DNA of 64,000 nt, from positions 24,640,001-24,704,000 of the forward strand of contig NC_092674.1 in NCBI RefSeq assembly GCF_964355755.1. The letters run 5' to 3'. Shown here piece by piece: positions 29,586 to 41,190 of the stretch. Position numbers and translations under genes: made by a program. Each line of letters begins with the position of its first letter. Positions within the stretch are counted from its first letter, which is position 1. Source of the DNA: Antedon mediterranea. Taxonomy: Eukaryota > Echinodermata > Crinoidea > Comatulida > Antedonidae. Under the pieces are notes generated by a model, which worked only from the letters and a program-made list of their open reading frames with translations, was not told where the DNA came from and ran no database searches.

Positions 29586-29964
29586 ATGTCGAATAAAGAA
29601 AAAGCCAGAGCTACCATTACATCTGAATCAATCAAAACAATCGCAGAGTCATTAGGAGTGTCACAAATTCCAGAAGAGGCAACTAAAATAATTGCTGAAG
29701 ATGTATCATTTCGACTGAAACAAATTGTACAGGTTAGGTTTTGTTTTTTCTTGAAATGGCATGGCCAAAGTGTGTAATTATTGTCGATTGCATCTAATTA
29801 TAATGTTTTTTGTCGATTGTGCCCCTATCACAGTCAACCGTTCACTAACATGTATTTAAAAAACCTTTTTTTTTCAGGATGCATCCAAATTTATGACACA
29901 TGGTAGACGAAAAAAGTTGTCTGTTTCAGATATTGATGCAGCACTACGTGTGAAAAACGTTGAA
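29586..29964 (+). CDS. TAF6: TAF6 histone-fold exons
   Basis: Residues 1-78 come from exons 29586-29732 and 29878-29964. They read [32 protein letters not shown] and [19 protein letters not shown], then [10 protein letters not shown]. This is the H4-like fold that dimerises with TAF9. The intron falls between helix 2 and the loop carrying GRRKKL. Confidence 0.96.
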
Positions 29965-32900
29965 GTAAGGTTACATTTTGTTTTATGTAGTTTGTTTTGT
30001 GTAGTTTGTAAACACATTTCTGATAATTTAATTTAATTCTTTATAAAGATTTCTAATGTTGTACTATTATTCAGGTCATTTTTGGATCAAACATACTCCC
30101 ATAATAGAGCTAGCAATCGGTGCAAAGTTGTGTCATGACCTTACCAGGTACCCATTTATACACCTGGGAGAGAGGCAAACGTAAGTGCCTTGCCTAAGGA
30201 TACAAGCAATGGAGAAGCATTTGATTTGAACTCGAAATCCAGAGTCCAATGTTCAACACACTGCGCCACATGCCAAATCAAAGTATATGGGATTGCACAG
30301 GAGTAGATAAATCACTACCAGTAACTATTATCCAGAAGTGTATTTATTTTAAATATTTCTTACTACTTTTTATATGTTTTCTTTCCAGCCCCTGTATGGT
30401 TTCACAGCCCCAGAGAGCATACCATTTCGCTTTGCAAGTGGGGGTGGCCGGGAGTTACATTTTGTTGAGGAGAAGGAAATTGACTTGCAGGAATTAATCA
30501 GTACGCCATTACAAAAGATTCCTTTGGGCGTCAGTATTAAATGTAAGACAACTAACTTGTATATTCTGATATAAACTAAAGGTCTATTATTTTTGCTGAT
30601 TGTGCATTTAAAATTATCCCATATTTGGTCGAGTACTTGTAAATATTTGTCCCATAATTTACCTAAATAGTATTGTTTTTCTTTTAGCTCATTGGTTATG
30701 TATTGAAGGAGTACAACCTGCAATACCTGAAAATCCACCACCAGGTAAATAAAAGTTGAAAAGTGTAACATCTATGTTCATTCATTGTGTACAGCACCTT
30801 TGAACATGTTATTGCATGAAAATAGTGCTATAAAAGTGTGGTATTATTATTATGTCTGACAACAGAGTCAATTAGTCTTGCATTCATCTGAATGATGGAT
30901 GAAACATAAACCAGGACTTTTCAAAGCACCTTTTGCTGGTCCCATCATTGACCTAGGGCTTCTTTCATCCAATGCCCACCTTACAGTAACCAGAGGAGAG
31001 GCATAAGCCAATACGTCTCAGATACTAGATGCAGGGGCTGCCATAAGAGTCAGCAGTGCTGATTTCAAATGCCTATTGGGACCCCAGTTCCATATACAGC
31101 ACCTGATATTCCCAGATGGTCTCCCATCTAAGCTCTAACCTGGCCCAACGTTGCTTAACTTCTGTGATCTGACGAGAACCTGTGTTTCAACGTGGTATAC
31201 TATTAATAAACATCATTTAGACAAATTAATTAATAGTCACTTTTTATTTCTCTCTTTAGTTGGGAAAGACCAACAGAAAAATGAAATCACCAAGAATATT
31301 CACAATAGAAAACCATTGGAAGAGGAAACGGGAGGTAAACCAAACAAACTGGGGTTGACTGGAAAGAGTCTAGCATCTGATGTTATCAAGCTTAAACCTG
31401 TTGTTACTCACGAACTATCTGTCGTAAGTGTTCTATTTGGTTTTGGCATATTTTAACAGATTTTTAATGTTTTCATTTTAATTGCCCACAATTCAGAGGT
31501 TGTGGGTTCAATCTCTGGTCTGCAGTGTTGATTCCTTTTGCAAGATTCTTTATCCACGTTGTTCCACCCAGGTGACTGACAAACATTCACAACACAGTGG
31601 AGTCTGGCCCAAACGCTAAGGAAATGGAGATGCGCTCCACAACATTTACAATTTACCTATTATTATGCAAAGCCAACCAAAGGATGTTTATTTTAAGAAA
31701 AATGAAGCACCTACAAATTGACAAAACTATACTTAAATTGTTTTATAACTCTGTAATTCTCAGTGTAATACTTTTTTGTAATGTTTGTTTTTATGGTAAT
31801 ACAATGCAAAAAGATAAAATTAAACTTAATCGAATAGGAAATAGAGCAATTAGACTAGTAGGAGAGCACTTACCTGATGTTGAATCCTTGTATAAAGAAA
31901 ATGTGTTAAAAAAAGTAAAAAGTATCATTGATGATGAAACACATCCTCTTCACAAACAATTTGCTCTCATGAATTCTGGCATAAGACTACGTGCACTTAA
32001 TACCAAAACAAAACGGTTTAGGTGCTCGTTTGTACCTAATGCTATACACTTATACTCCAGAGTACAAAGGTAAAATGTAACCGATAATTTTTATCTAATT
32101 GTAACAATTTTTAGCCTCTTAACTTTTTGTGTGTGTTTTTGTAAATTGTATTTTATATTTTTGTATTTTGCCAGTTTTCAAATCACATTTCTGTTTTTTA
32201 AATGGACAATAAAGTATATATGACTATGACTATGACTATTAGGGTTATGATAAGTTGACAACACAAAATGAAATTATATTTTTTTATTGTAGGAACAACA
32301 ACTGTATTACAAAGAAATCACTGAATCGTGTGTTGGCTCTTCTGAAAACAGAAGATCAGTAAGTTTTATTATTCTACCTATTAGATACCCCATCTAGTGT
32401 GAAAGCATTTAAGTCAGATATGTGTTAAGAACTGAGCATTATTATAGTATTATATATACAGCACATGTAACAAAAAACATGAACACTATTTTTATTTATT
32501 ATTTATTTTAAAATATTTATAATAAAATATCATCTTTTTACAGGAAGCCCTACAAAGTTTAGCAACAGATCCAGGTCTCTATCAGATGCTGCCACGCTTC
32601 AGCGCATTTATTAGCGAAGGGGTCAAAGTTAACGTCGTTCAAAACAACCTAGCGTTGTTGATCTACCTTATGAGAATGGTTAAAGCTGTCATGGATAATA
32701 CAAGTCTTTACCTTGAAAAATATGTAAATATAATAAAATAAATGAATAATTAATTTCTCTTACATTAATTAAAGTTAATAATATTTTCCAAAAAAAAGTT
32801 ATTGTTTTGATAGTTTGTAGGCCTAGTTTGGTGAAATAGAGGCACAAAGCGCTATAGCACTATATTTAATAATTTCTATGTAAACTGCTATAGAATAGAA

Positions 32901-35900
32901 CTCATATTAAGAGGATAGCTTTGGAACCCAACCAATTGTCCCCTTAATAGAGGTGCCCAGCTACCTGCTCTTCTTGTTCTTTATTTTTTATTTTAATACT
33001 ATACTTGTTATCAAATATTTTGCCTTACCTGTATTTTTGTTAATACATACCTGTTTTCAGTTACATGAGCTTGTGCCAGCTGTCTTAACCTGCATTGTTA
33101 GCAAGCAGCTGTGTCAGCGACCTGAAGCCGATAACCATTGGGCATTGAGAGACTTTGGATCCAGACTAATGGCTTCCATCTGCAAGTACGTTATTAGGCA
33201 GACAACATTAGCTAGACCAGAATTTATGCTACCATCATCAACTGGAGTAAAGCAGTAAAGCGTCTACACTATCAAACTTTATGTGTCAAAAGAAAACATA
33301 TATGGACATGATGATGTCATATCACTATCATATTTAAGCATATCACTACCATATTTGGGCACATCACACATTTTTGTCCAACTTGTTTGATAGTATAGAC
33401 AGAGCTTAATGTCTTTGTTCATAACAACACGAAACATCGAAGCATTCTCAACTTTATTAAAAGATACCAGTTTACGCCAAATCAATAATTCTATAATGTA
33501 TTTTAATATTTTCATTTTTGTTTTTACAGAAAATTTAGCACCACCACAAATAATATCCAATCTAGAATTACTAAAACATTTGACTCGTCGCTCAACAACC
33601 CAAAAGCACCTATTTCAACCTTATATGGGGCTGTATCAGGCCTGTGTGAAACCGGACCAGAGGTAAGCAATAACAGTAGAGCTACTGTAGTGCTAGTTGT
33701 GTCCCTTGAATATTGGTGTCCCCTCGAATAGTGATGTCCCTGAATAGTGGTGTCCCAAAGGGGGAACTTTTATTTATCAAATTTGGATGTTCATGAATTT
33801 TAATTTATAAACAACATATAAGAAAATAATTTTCAAACACTATTTTGCAATATTATTTTAATTTCACAGGTAGTTAGAACAATTGTGATACCTAAGATGC
33901 CCTCACTTAGTGAGCGTGTGCAGATGTCCGTGGAGGGTACCATGGTAACCAGTGTGGACAAGGTGTCTGCTGAGCACCTAAAAAACTTGATTCTTGTAAG
34001 AAAAATATTTTTTTTAGCAGAATTCACAAACAATATGATAGTTTCTTATATTAATTAGCATAGTATTTCATTAACAGATTCACTCATCAGTAGCATATTT
34101 TATTTAAATATTAGCTATTTATATTCATAGCATAATGAATGACATTAACATTTATTATACATTAGCATATTTTATTAAGACATTTTTTAATTCATTAGCA
34201 TTATTTCATTAACATATTCACTATTCATATTCATTAGCATTCATTAACATATTCACTATTCATTTGCATATGTCATTAACATATTCATAAGCATACTTTC
34301 ATTAACATATTCACTATTCATTAGCATTCATTAACATATTTTCATTAACATATTCACTATTCATTTGCATATGTCATTAACATATTCATAAGCATACTTT
34401 CATTAACATATTCACTATTCATTAGCATTCATTACATATTTTCATTAGCATATTTTATTAACATATTCACTATTCATATTCATTAACATATTTTCATTAA
34501 CCTATTTCATTAACATATTCACTATTCAGTAGCATAATCATTAGCATTAATTAACATAATGCCGTTAGCATATTTCATTAACATATTCATATTCATTAGA
34601 ATATTTTCATTAGCATATTTTATTAACATATTCAATATTCATTAACATATTCTCATTAGCATATTTCATTAACATATTCACTATTCATTTGCATATGTCA
34701 TTAACATATTTATAATTCATATTCATTAGCATAAATTTATTAACATATTCACTATTCATACTCATTCAAGATATTCCAAAACCTCCAAACCTTCACTTCC
34801 ATTCAGTTGACTATTTTATCATAAACTCCACCATATTAATTGTAAATTGCATTTTTATCCTTTAACCAAGTTTCTTATCCATCACAGACAATTTGAAAGA
34901 GTTCCATATAACCAGTAGCTGATTACCTTCTATTGGTTTTTTTTTTAGAAACATTGTGGACCAATTATCAAACATTTACGAGACCAACCAGATATTGTTG
35001 ACAGCTATGAAAGGGATTATGGGTACTTAGGTACGAGCATCTGCGAGTATGTTACCAGGTTGCGTACACAACCAAATGCACAGCCACCGCCACCGGCCAG
35101 TACTGGAAAACCATCCTTATCATTCACGACGGTAATTATATTACATTTCATTGTGTACTTGTCAATTGTATGACCCACTATACGACCCCAGGAGGGGTCA
35201 TTTACAAATAATTATTGACGCAGGGGTGCGTCAAAATACCTAGATGGTACGTCACATCAATGAACAATGGTGTGTCAATGTCCGTTACTTTACCACTTTC
35301 CATATCATAAACAACATGGTCACAGTGCATCATCATACCATATGAATACCATGACGCAAATGTGCGTAAAAAATTTGACTTACCTTTAGGTGACCATGAC
35401 GCACCCATTTTGATGCACTGTGACCATGTTGTTTATTGATATGGACATTGACACACCATTGTTCATTGATGTGACGTACCCTCTAGGTATTTTGACGCAC
35501 CCCTGCGTCAATAATTATTTGTAAATGACCTCTCCTGGTGGTCTTATAGTGGGTCATACAATTGACAAGTGCATTATTCCGTCAGTCTGTATTTGAATGT
35601 AAACAAGAAAAATGTATTCATCATGCGTTTATATTTATATTTGTTGTATTACTTTGTAGTCATTGGTGACAGTGGCTTATGTTGCTTTTTTTTCTTTCCT
35701 GGCAGCTAGTGACTATTATATCTTATCTCCTTATGTTGTGTTTGTTTAATTTGTTGATTTGTATTATATTGTAAAATATATTTTGCCTGAATAAATAATA
35801 ACAATGCCTTTTGAGCATAAACTAAGAACCAAACTTTATAGTGCTATGCATGTTTGTTTTGCATACAAAAATGTGTAAAATTCTATTTATACCATTTGTT

Positions 35901-37116
35901 CCATTTTCTTCTTTAGCCGAAACAAACGACAATAATTGCGAGTTCTCCCAGAACCCCAACCTCATATATGCCAACCACGCCCACGTTGTTAAGCACAACA
36001 AGTCATCACCCAGCATCTATTCACAGGACTTTCTCATTACCCGGTAGTGCTAGCCAGACAAAGATGCTCTTGCTTAGCTCAACGCCCAAGAGTACAGCAC
36101 CAGTAAGTACAGTAGAACAGGGTAAGGGGACACCCTTATTAAGGGGACACGTTCTTAAGGGTGTATGTTTTATATATATATAATATTATAAATAAATAAA
36201 ATAACAGCAGAAAACTTGGTTACTTCATTGTTTTAATCACTACAAATTTGTTTCGTACGACCGCATGTAGCTGGCCGCACTCTTCATGTGAAATATAAAA
36301 CATAAATGACACAGTTGTCTCATAGTGCTTAATAGAAGTGAGTCATCAGGAAGTCGTATACAATAGCCTATTGTTTTAGATAAACTATTTGGATCTGCAA
36401 TTTAGTAAGAATTTTTTCCTATGTCTACAAGTAGAGACTAACTCATTCTTACGGTTCAGTGAGCATAGCTCTGGTTGACATATAATAATATACTTTTCAT
36501 ATATACATAAATTACATCTTTTGTTAATATTTGAGTAAGGTTTGCATTTCTTTATAATTTTCCATTTAATTGAGTAGTTTGTTTTAGAGTCTTTAAGTGT
36601 CCATATATATTTACTGAGTCATTATATGTTTTAATAGCCTATTTTGGATATACTCTGTCAAACAACTATCAAACTTTATATGACAAAAAATGTAATGTGC
36701 CCATATATGGACATGATGATGTAATATCATCACTACCATATTTAAGATTATCACTAGCATGTTTGGGCACATCACAATTTTTTTGTTAAACTAGTTTGAT
36801 AGTGTACACAGAGCTTTAGGAATTTAACAAAAACCAATTTTATTCATTACAGACAATCACCCCTCCTAAGCCAATGGTAAGTCCCACGACTCCAACACAG
36901 AATTTTGTAAAAGTCTATAACAATCCTCATATGACCCCACAAAGACCTGCAACATCAAAACCGCAATTTATAGTGATGTCCTCAACGCCTCCAACAAGTT
37001 CACAGACATCCCCGTTGGCAACTTCCTCTGCTGCTACAAGTATGCTGATGTCTTTGGCACAAGCTGCGACAATGCAGGTGGAGACGAAAGACATCAAAGA
37101 AGAACCCATGGAATAA
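29586..37116 (+). CDS. TAF6: Transcription initiation factor TFIID subunit 6
   Basis: TAF6 is a core subunit of nuclear TFIID and, in animals, of SAGA-type complexes. It pairs with TAF9 through a histone fold and reaches the promoter through HEAT repeats. Thirteen coding exons: 29586-29732, 29878-29964, 30389-30542, 30688-30744, 31260-31423, 32293-32358, 32544-32723, 33061-33185, 33530-33662, 33870-33995, 34949-35131, 35917-36102, 36853-37116. They total 1872 nt, 623 residues, against about 677 in human. All sites are GT-AG and in phase. Order: H4-like histone fold (1-78), linker with a conserved [18 protein letters not shown], a variable Lys-rich stretch, the TAF6 HEAT domain (about 198-440), then a Thr/Pro/Ser-rich tail ending KEEPME. 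The start follows from the N-terminal alignment ([16 protein letters not shown]). Complete and apparently intact. Confidence 0.97.
30090..30262 (-). repeat. tRNA-derived SINE
   Basis: On the minus strand it starts GTGGCGCAGTGTGTTGAAC (A-box-like), then GATTTCGAGTTCAAATC (B-box-like), then CCTTAGGCAAGGCACTTACG and CCAGGTGTATAAATGGGTAC. It lies in the TAF6 intron 29965-30388. Related body sequence occurs near 54.9 kb (minus) and 31.48 kb (plus). Confidence 0.75.
30845..31201 (-). repeat. 5S rRNA-derived SINE (SINE3-like)
   Basis: Read on the minus strand from 31200, about 113 nt follow 5S rRNA: TACCACGTTGAAACAC, GGTTCTCGTCAGATCAC, AAGTTAAGCAACGTTGGGCC, TAGATGGGAGACC, ATCTGGGAATATCAGGTGC. The three internal promoter blocks (A box, intermediate element, C box) are recognisable. 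The first 8-10 nt of 5S are missing. A roughly 240-nt unrelated body and a short ATAATAATA tail near 30850 follow, as in SINEs with a 5S head. It lies in the TAF6 intron 30745-31259. Confidence 0.85.
31260..35131 (+). CDS. TAF6: TAF6 linker and HEAT-repeat exons
   Basis: Eight exons. The first is mostly a fast-evolving linker ending THELSV. Next come [98 protein letters not shown] and [17 protein letters not shown], then the more divergent final repeats ending near QPPPPAS. This is the most conserved block against vertebrate TAF6. Confidence 0.95.
31475..31650 (+). repeat. tRNA-derived SINE remnant
   Basis: GTGGGTTCAATCTC is B-box-like, followed by GCAAGATTCTTTATCC, CCACCCAGGTGACTG and GGAGATGCGCTCCAC. 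It abuts the CR1-like fragment, which suggests either nested insertion or a shared 3' end. Confidence 0.55.
31655..32240 (+). mobile_element. 5'-truncated CR1-like LINE, 3' end
   Basis: A 130-codon open stretch ending at 32073 matches the C-terminal end of non-LTR reverse transcriptase proteins: [86 protein letters not shown] short 3' UTR and a TATGAC microsatellite tail (32217-32238) follow, typical of CR1/Jockey-clade ends. Only the tail of the element is present, in the TAF6 intron 31424-32292, in sense orientation. Confidence 0.85.
33256..33408. repeat. MITE, family A
   Basis: Left AAAGCGTCTACACTATCAAAC, right GTTTGATAGTATAGACAGAG, with internal GGACATGATGATGTCATATC. In the TAF6 intron 33186-33529. 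Confidence 0.8.
34045..34765. repeat. AT-rich minisatellite in a TAF6 intron
   Basis: Irregular tandem units built on ATTAACATATTCACTATTCA followed by TTAGCAT or TTTGCAT. There are larger near-identical blocks (34262-34330 and 34353-34430). Occupies most of the intron 33996-34948. Confidence 0.9.
35157..35570. repeat. 414-bp foldback (hairpin) element
   Basis: ACTTGTCAATTGTATGACCC at the left is mirrored by GGGTCATACAATTGACAAGT at the right. The pairing continues through ATTATTGACGCAGGGGTGCG, GATGGTACGTCACATCAATG, ACAATGGTGTGTCAATGTCC and CAACATGGTCACAGTGCATC. Arms are about 180-190 bp with a short centre. No coding potential. In the TAF6 intron 35132-35916. Confidence 0.88.
35917..37116 (+). 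CDS. TAF6: TAF6 Thr/Pro/Ser-rich C-terminus
   Basis: Exons 35917-36102 and 36853-37116 encode a low-complexity tail with repeated short TP and SP pairs ([15 protein letters not shown]) and the short conserved island KPQFIVMSS, matching vertebrate KFIVMSS. The TAA stop is at 37114-37116. Confidence 0.93.
36648..36817. repeat. MITE, family A
   Basis: Left end TACTCTGTCAAACAACTATC is disturbed by a small change. Right end GATAGTGTACACAGAGCTTTA. Internal AATGTGCCCATATATGG and GGGCACATCAC match the family. In the last TAF6 intron. Confidence 0.75.
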
Positions 37117-37481
37117 TGAGATCAAATGCGAGGATGTACCAAAGCAATCTAACAGAATGCTGAGGTCCAAAGATCAAAGGGCTTATCTCTGGCTGCAACA
37201 TGATCTGTTCAATGCCTTTAACACAGGGCTGTAGCCAGCATGCTCGTCTCGTCACCCCAATTCCTCAGATCATCTTATTTTATATTAATAATTATTTTTA
37301 AAGCATCTTTGACTCGTTTTTAACCTCTCGTTACGGCCTTGCTTAACAGATATCACGTGCAACCGAGAATATGTACATAGTGCAGTACTGTGGTATTTGT
37401 CTCAGTCCTGTTTTTAGTTTGCCTCGGATGTATTAACAGATCACTTATAGGATACTAAAATCATGTTGTAGTCATTGGAAA

Positions 37482-37487
37482 AATAAA
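37482..37487 (+). terminator. Candidate TAF6 polyadenylation signal
   Basis: AATAAA 366 nt after the TAF6 stop, followed by AG/A-rich then GTTG-rich sequence. It is the first such signal downstream. Confidence 0.5.
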
Positions 37488-38317
37488 AGAAAAATTCTAA
37501 ACTGCCTGTAGACTTGTTAAAAGTTGTAAAATATTTTGATGCTATGCAAACCTGGTTACACCTTTTATTATTTGACATAACTGGTTAATATAATATTCTA
37601 GAAAGCCACTCCCAGAGTGCATACCTCCGCCTACTGTAAAATTCTCCTACATAAGATTTCTCCGGGAAAAAAAAAAAATATATATATATATATTTGTGTG
37701 TGTCTTATTGCAGTTTGTGATTTAGGCTAATTTCACTACAAGCATTTGTATGCGAGTTTGGTGCAATGGTTATGTAACAAGCCTTTCAATTAACAATAGC
37801 TTCAGTTGACTAACAATAGATAGATAGATAGAATTTGAAAAGAAATAAGTTTTTAAACAAATTTTATCAAAAAAGGTGCACATTAAATCAAATTATGTTT
37901 TACAATTACAAATCACCAATTATAACTCTTCCCTATTGTGCAAAAATGAAGTTTTTTGGACAAGTAGTTCTCGAGAAAATGCAATTTCAGTTTACTTGTT
38001 ACTTTAAGACTGCTCGCTGGCTTTTGAAAAATTCTGTCCTATCTTTTAACACTAGCAGGTCTGAAAAGTATACTAAAAAGTGGTCCAGAATTGGGACCAT
38101 GGTCTCAAAATGTAATGGAATGGTCCTTGACATATCTATAAATATATCCACTGACTCAGAGCATGTTGAAAGATACTTTTTTTTTTGCTTTAGTTATTAG
38201 CTTTACATGGTTGAAATCCTGCTGGGGTTAATAATTTGTTTAAATAATTTTTAATACAAACAAACTCCGTCATTGCAACAATGACCTTTCAAAATCAAGA
38301 TTGACCAGGAGTTGAGG

Positions 38318-41190
38318 AAAATTATTCAACTCTGCGCATGTTTATTATGCTATAGTAACCAGTTATGTAAAAAAATAAAAGGGTGAAAAATTGGCCTTTT
38401 TTCGAAAATTGCCATATTTCGACCTTTTTATTTTTCGATAGAACTGATTACTATAGCATAATTGACATGCGCAGAACCCATTATTATATGTCAAAAAATG
38501 TCCCTGTACTATAGTACAGGAATTTGTTCCAAAAAATTTTGCCATATTTCGACCTTTTTATTTATCGATAAAACTGATTACTATAACATAATTGACATGT
38601 GCACAACCCATTATTCGACTCTGCGCATGTTTATTATGCTATAGTAACCAGTTATGTAAAAAAATAAAAGTAATAAAAGTACAATTTCCCTGTACTATAG
38701 TACAGGGATTTTTTCAAAAAAAATTGCCATATTTCGACCTTTTTATTTTTCGATAAAACTGATTACTATAGCATAATTGACATGCGCAGAACCCATTATT
38801 CGACTCTGCGCATGTTTATTATGCTATAGTAACCAGTTATGTCAAAAAATAACAGGGTAGAAAATTGGCAATTTTTCGAAAATTTCCCTGTACTATAGTA
38901 CAGGATTTTTTCAAAAAATTGCCATATTTCGACCTTTTTATTTTTCGATAAAACTGATTACTATAGCATAATTGACATACTCAGAACCCATTATTCGACT
39001 CTGCGCATGTTTATTATGCTATAGTAACCAGTTTTGTCAAAAAATAACAGGGTAGAAAATTGGCAATTTTTCGAAAATTTCCCTGTACTATAGTACAGGA
39101 ATTTGTTCCAAAAATGGCCATATTTCGACCTTTTTATTTTTCGATAAAACTGATTACTATAGCATAATTGACAAGCGCAGAACCCATTATTCGACTCTGC
39201 GCATGTTAATTATGCTATAGTAACCAGTTATGTAAAAAATAACAGGGTAGAAAATTGGCAATTTTTCGAAAATTTCCCTGTACTATAGTACAGGGATTTT
39301 TTTCAAAAAATTGCCATATTTTGACCTTTTTATTTTTCGATAAAACTGATTACTATAAGCATAATTGACATACTCAGAACCCATTATTCGACTCTGCGCA
39401 TGTTTATTATGCTATAGTAACCAGTTATGTAAAAAAATAAAAGTAATAAAAGTACAATTTCCCTGTACAGGGATTTTTTCAAAAAAAATTGCCATATTTC
39501 GACCTTTTTATTTTTCGATAAAACTGATTACTATAGCATAATTGACATGCGCAGAACCCATTATTCGACTCTGCGCATGTTTATTATGCTATAGTAACCA
39601 GTTATGTCAAAAAATAAAAGGGTAGAAAACTGGCAATTTTTCGACAATTTTCCTGTACTATAGTACAGGATTTTTTCAAAAAATTGCCATATTTCGACCT
39701 TTTTATTTTTCGATAAAACTGATTACTATAGCATAATTGACATACTCAGAACCCATTATTCGACTCTGCGCATGTTTATTATGCTATAGTAACCAGTTAA
39801 GTAAAAAAATAACAGTGTAGAAAATTGGCAATTTTTCGAAAATTTCCCTGTACTATAGTACAGGGATTTTTTTCAAAAAATTGCCATATTTCGACCTTTT
39901 TATTTTTCGATAAAACTGATTACTATAGCATAATTGACATACTCAGAACCCATTATTCGACTCTGCGCATGTTTATTATGCTATAGTAACCAGTTATGTC
40001 AAAAAATAAAAGGGTATAAAACTGGCAATTTTTCGACAATTTTCCTGTACTATAGTACAGGATTTTTTCAAAAAATTGCCATATTTCGACCTTTTTATTT
40101 TCGATAAAACTGATTACTATAGCATAATTGACATACTCAGAACCCATTATTCGACTCTGCGCATGTTTATTATGCTATAGTAACCAGTTATGTCAAAAAA
40201 TAAAAGGGTAGAAAACTGGCAATTTTTCGACAATTTTCCTGTACTATAGTACAGGATTTTTTCAAAAAATTGCCATATTTCGACCTTTTTATTTTTCGAT
40301 AGAACTGATTACTATAGCATAATTGACATACTAAGAACCCATTATTCGACTCTGCGCATGTTTATTATGCTATAGTAACCAGTTATGTCAAAAAATAACA
40401 GGGTAGAAAATTGGCAATTTTTCGAAAATTTCCCTGTACTATAGTACAGGGATTTTTTCAAAAAATTGCCATATTTCGACCTTTTTATTTTTCGATAAAA
40501 CTGATTACTATAGCATAATTGACATGCGCAGAACCCATTATTCGACTCTGCGCATGTTTATTATGCTATAGTAACCAGTTATGTAAAAAAATAACAGGGT
40601 AGAAAATTGGCAATTTTTCGAAAATTTCCCTGTACTATAGTACAGGGATTTTTTCAAAAAATTGCCATATTTCGACCTTTTTATTTTTCGATAAAACTGA
40701 TTACTATAGCATAATTGACATGCGCAGAACCCATTATTCGACTCTGCGCATGTTTATTATGCTATAGTAACCAGTTATGTAAAAAAATAACAGGGTAGAA
40801 AATTGGCAATTTTTCGAAAATTTCCCTGTACTATAATAGTACAGGGATTTTTTCAAAAAATTGCCATATTTCGACCTTTTTATTTTTCGATAAAACTGAT
40901 TACTATAGCATAATTGACATGCGCAGAACCCATTATTCGAGTCCGCGCATGTTTAGTATGCTATAGTAACCAGTTATGTAAAAAAAAAAAAGATTGAAAA
41001 ATTGGCTATTTTTCGAAAATGTTAAAAAATGCTAAATTTCGATTTGGTTACTATAGCAATAATTAACAGGCGCAGAACACACTATTCAATTCATGTTAAT
41101 TATGATATAGTAAGCAGTTATGTCAGAAAATTGCTAATATAATTGCCGGGATGTTTTCGAAAAATTGCCAAATGATTTCGACCTTTTTAT
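38318..41190. repeat. ~195-bp palindromic satellite (tandem foldback element)
   Basis: About 13-14 units between the convergent TAF6 and angiomotin genes. The left half of a unit runs GTACAGGGATTTTTTC, AAAAATTGCCATATTTCG, CTTTTTATTTTTCGATAA, AACTGATTACTATAGCATAA, ACATGCGCAGA. The right half is its inverted copy: TCTGCGCATGT, TTATGCTATAGTAACCAGTT, then AAAATTGGCAATTTTTCG and AAATTTCCCTGTAC. Each unit is thus one roughly 90-bp-arm hairpin around a short ACCCATTATTCGAC loop. Units meet at CCCTGTACTATAGTACAGGG. One junction has TATAATA (about 40833) and one has collapsed to CCCTGTACAGGG (about 39460). The last unit (40985-41190) is degenerate. Confidence 0.95.

Noticed and set aside
31087-31201. 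Functional 5S rRNA gene
   Set aside because: The first bases are missing, there are many substitutions, no T-run terminator follows directly, and an unrelated body with a SINE tail is attached.
31597-32073. Independent host gene in the TAF6 intron
   Set aside because: The protein matches the C-terminal end of non-LTR reverse transcriptases and is followed by a microsatellite tail, so it is a truncated LINE.
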